Origin: Melieria omissa
Lineage: Eukaryota > Arthropoda > Insecta > Diptera > Ulidiidae
DNA length: 64,000 nucleotides
Assembly: GCA_963971225.1 (NCBI GenBank)
Contig: OZ020267.1
Coordinates: 558,001 to 622,000 of the forward strand
Direction: 5' to 3'
This document shows positions 62,252 through 64,000 of the stretch, piece by piece. Made by a program: the position numbers and the translations under genes. The stretch's first letter is position 1. Every line of letters starts with the position of its first letter. The notes beneath the pieces are model-generated. The model was not told where the DNA came from. It was given only the letters and a program-made list of their open reading frames with translations, and did no database searches.

Positions 62252-62748
62252 CCCTCCGATAACCGATAATTCTGTGGTCAAAAGCAATAACCGCTTAAGT
62301 CGACTTAAGAAGAAATTGAGTTATGGATGCCACCACGTTCCGAGTTTGTAACTTTAAAATAAAAAAAGTTATTAATAAAAACCGATTGCATTTCCATAAC
62401 GAACACACTACGCGGTAACATTTTTAAACGAGATTGTTCGAAACAGCAATTTTCGACTTAGGCGGTTATTGCTTTTGACCACAGAAATTTTCAAACGGTC
62501 AAAGCCCAACAAGGTCCCCAGGGACCTCTTTTGTTATATTGCATATAAGGCGTATAATTGTATAATGTAGTGATACAAAATGTGTGTAGATGTGTTTGGA
62601 AAGCCAAAAAGCTAAGCTTCGTGTATATTTTTTAGTAAACATATATGTATTTTTTACTACAGACAGATAGGCAAAAACGTATACAATACAAAATAATTGC
62701 TTTTAAAAACGTCATAGCTCCCTATGGACCTTGTTGGTCATCAGAGGG
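62252..62748. mobile_element. piggyBac-type MITE, 497 bp, with internal inverted repeats
   Basis: TTAA on both sides (62248-62251 and 62749-62752). Ends CCCTCCGATAACC and, inverted, CCCTCTGATGACC. Internally, a 33-base inverted repeat (62271-62303 and 62453-62485; core TGGTCAAAAGCAATAACCGC) has one mismatch. A second pair, CCAACAAGGTCC, occurs at about 62507 and, inverted, near 62725. Non-coding. Confidence 0.75.
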
Positions 62749-62752
62749 TTAA

Positions 62753-64000
62753 AGAAAGCGTATGTAAATCTTCATATACTACTTGGAACTTGTGGCAACG
62801 GTTTCTGAGATTTCAAAATGAGTCAAAATCGCTATGAATAATAATATGAAGTCACACTGGTGTAAACAAGAGTTAAGCTAATAAGTTTTTACTTTTTTGG
62901 ATGGTTTCATTTTTGGGAGCGTACGCTTGCTTACTTTTTGTATTAAATAAAAAAGTTGGCCTTTTTTGAAGTTAAGGTGACAAAAGCAAATTGTAAGCTA
63001 TATTTATGTTTCGATCTGGGATTCGGGATCTCGGAGTTGCAATCTCTAGTCTGAAACTCATAGCTAGGCGTTCAGTGAAAAGTTAGTCTCACCGCACTCT
63101 GCAGACGTCATGATTTTGCCTACTGTTTAAAAGTTTAAAACATTCTAACAAATGGTTAGGTCGCAAAATATCAAAAACAGTTAATCGCGTTATTCATGTG
63201 CACATTAAAATCACAATGGAATGGAAAAACACTCTTCATGCAATATAACGGGCGTCGAGAATTAAATGGTCCAAGTGCAAAACACCACGGCACAGTCCGT
63301 GTTGCACCGCCTAGACGCCGACAGAAGGGCTACGCCAGAGCAGCTAACTGCTTGACGCCGCTGACAATGTGTGGCAGGTCAATTTGATTACACAATAAAT
63401 AATTTCCCGTCGGCTTTGTTTGGCCGAATATGTTTTGGTGACAGTAATCTCCTTGCGTGGGGATTAGTCGAGTGCGGCGCCAGCTCTCGCAAGCCGGTCG
63501 GTCGTTGCTCCTTGGTTTCTGTTCGACGCGCTCGCTCGGAAAACGCGCCGCTACAACACAGCGAGGGCTTGTCGCCCGTCGAGTGCAACTCTCTTCGCAC
63601 AGACGGCACGTGCGCTGCAGCGGATTTTTTAATAAGTAACGAATTTGCTCTGGCTGCCCAGCAACACTTTAGATCGTTTTATTAGATTTATTGCTTCGGC
63701 CGGCATATGGAAATCATGTTATCTCTTCCGGTGCAGCGGCCGACGTGCACGGCAGGGCGCGGCATTGTTGTACTCAACCGTATTGTGCGGCGCGCATATG
63801 TCACAAATCTGCCTCGCTCGCGCGCTCATCGCTCCGTCAGCCGCATTCACTGTTTTTAATTCGTCAAGTATTAACAATTCGGTTATCGAAGGAATTCTTA
63901 TGCAAATTGCGCCAACGCAATTACTGCCTCCGCGAGCGCGAATATTATAGTTATTCGGCGCAAAGTTGTGCTCATCCAGTGAACGAACGCGAATTTAATT
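62753..64000. other. Right edge: GC-richer sequence, possible 5' region of a gene outside the window
   Basis: From about 63200 the base composition rises in GC and CpG relative to the preceding 10 kb, and overlapping short frames appear in several phases. This can be 5'UTR or promoter DNA of the next gene. No exon or known motif could be established. Confidence 0.3.

Overview
This is a eukaryotic, AT-rich, repeat-laden window with intron-containing genes. The recognisable proteins match the block at Drosophila polytene region 99B: Obp99a, Bub3, a TMEM86-type lysoplasmalogenase, Gycalpha99B, Obp99c and dmrt99B. The organism is therefore a higher fly (Diptera: Brachycera). The heavy transposon load and large intergenic spaces suggest a non-Drosophila schizophoran such as a tephritid, but the family and species cannot be fixed from the sequence.

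Layout. Bases 1-12.4 kb are gene-dense: the 3' exon of Obp99a (+), Bub3 (-, two exons), a possible small gene (2424-2660, -), a five-exon TMEM86-like gene (+), the eight-exon guanylate cyclase alpha subunit Gycalpha99B (+) and the two-exon Obp99c (-). From 12.5 to 35 kb there is almost no host coding sequence; this part is a graveyard of mobile DNA. It holds a long hairpin element (13.0-13.9 kb), Tc1/pogo-like and hAT MITEs, LINE fragments, a tRNA-derived SINE, a 4.1 kb inverted-repeat structure (22.5-26.6 kb), and a piggyBac relic carrying a nested mariner (28.5-30.8 kb). dmrt99B (35.5-39.7 kb, four exons, +) is the last confidently recognised gene. The rest (40-64 kb) is non-coding and transposon-derived: hAT, two Tc1-like copies, a second SINE copy, LINE copies and several TTAA-flanked piggyBac-type MITEs. 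One two-exon small ORF (49.7-50.2 kb) and one possible exon (55.9 kb) are weak gene candidates.

How the genes relate. They are housekeeping, signalling, chemosensory and developmental genes that share a locus, not a pathway: spindle checkpoint (Bub3), plasmalogen metabolism (TMEM86), NO/cGMP signalling (Gycalpha99B), odorant or ligand carriers (Obp99a, Obp99c) and a DM-domain transcription factor (dmrt99B). I found no convincing novel multi-gene system. The unusual content is the repeat architecture: nested insertions, at least five TTAA/CCC-ended elements of different sequence, long foldback elements able to form hairpin RNA, quasi-periodic CCACGCCC blocks, and a full-length Tc1 copy disabled only by nonsense mutations.
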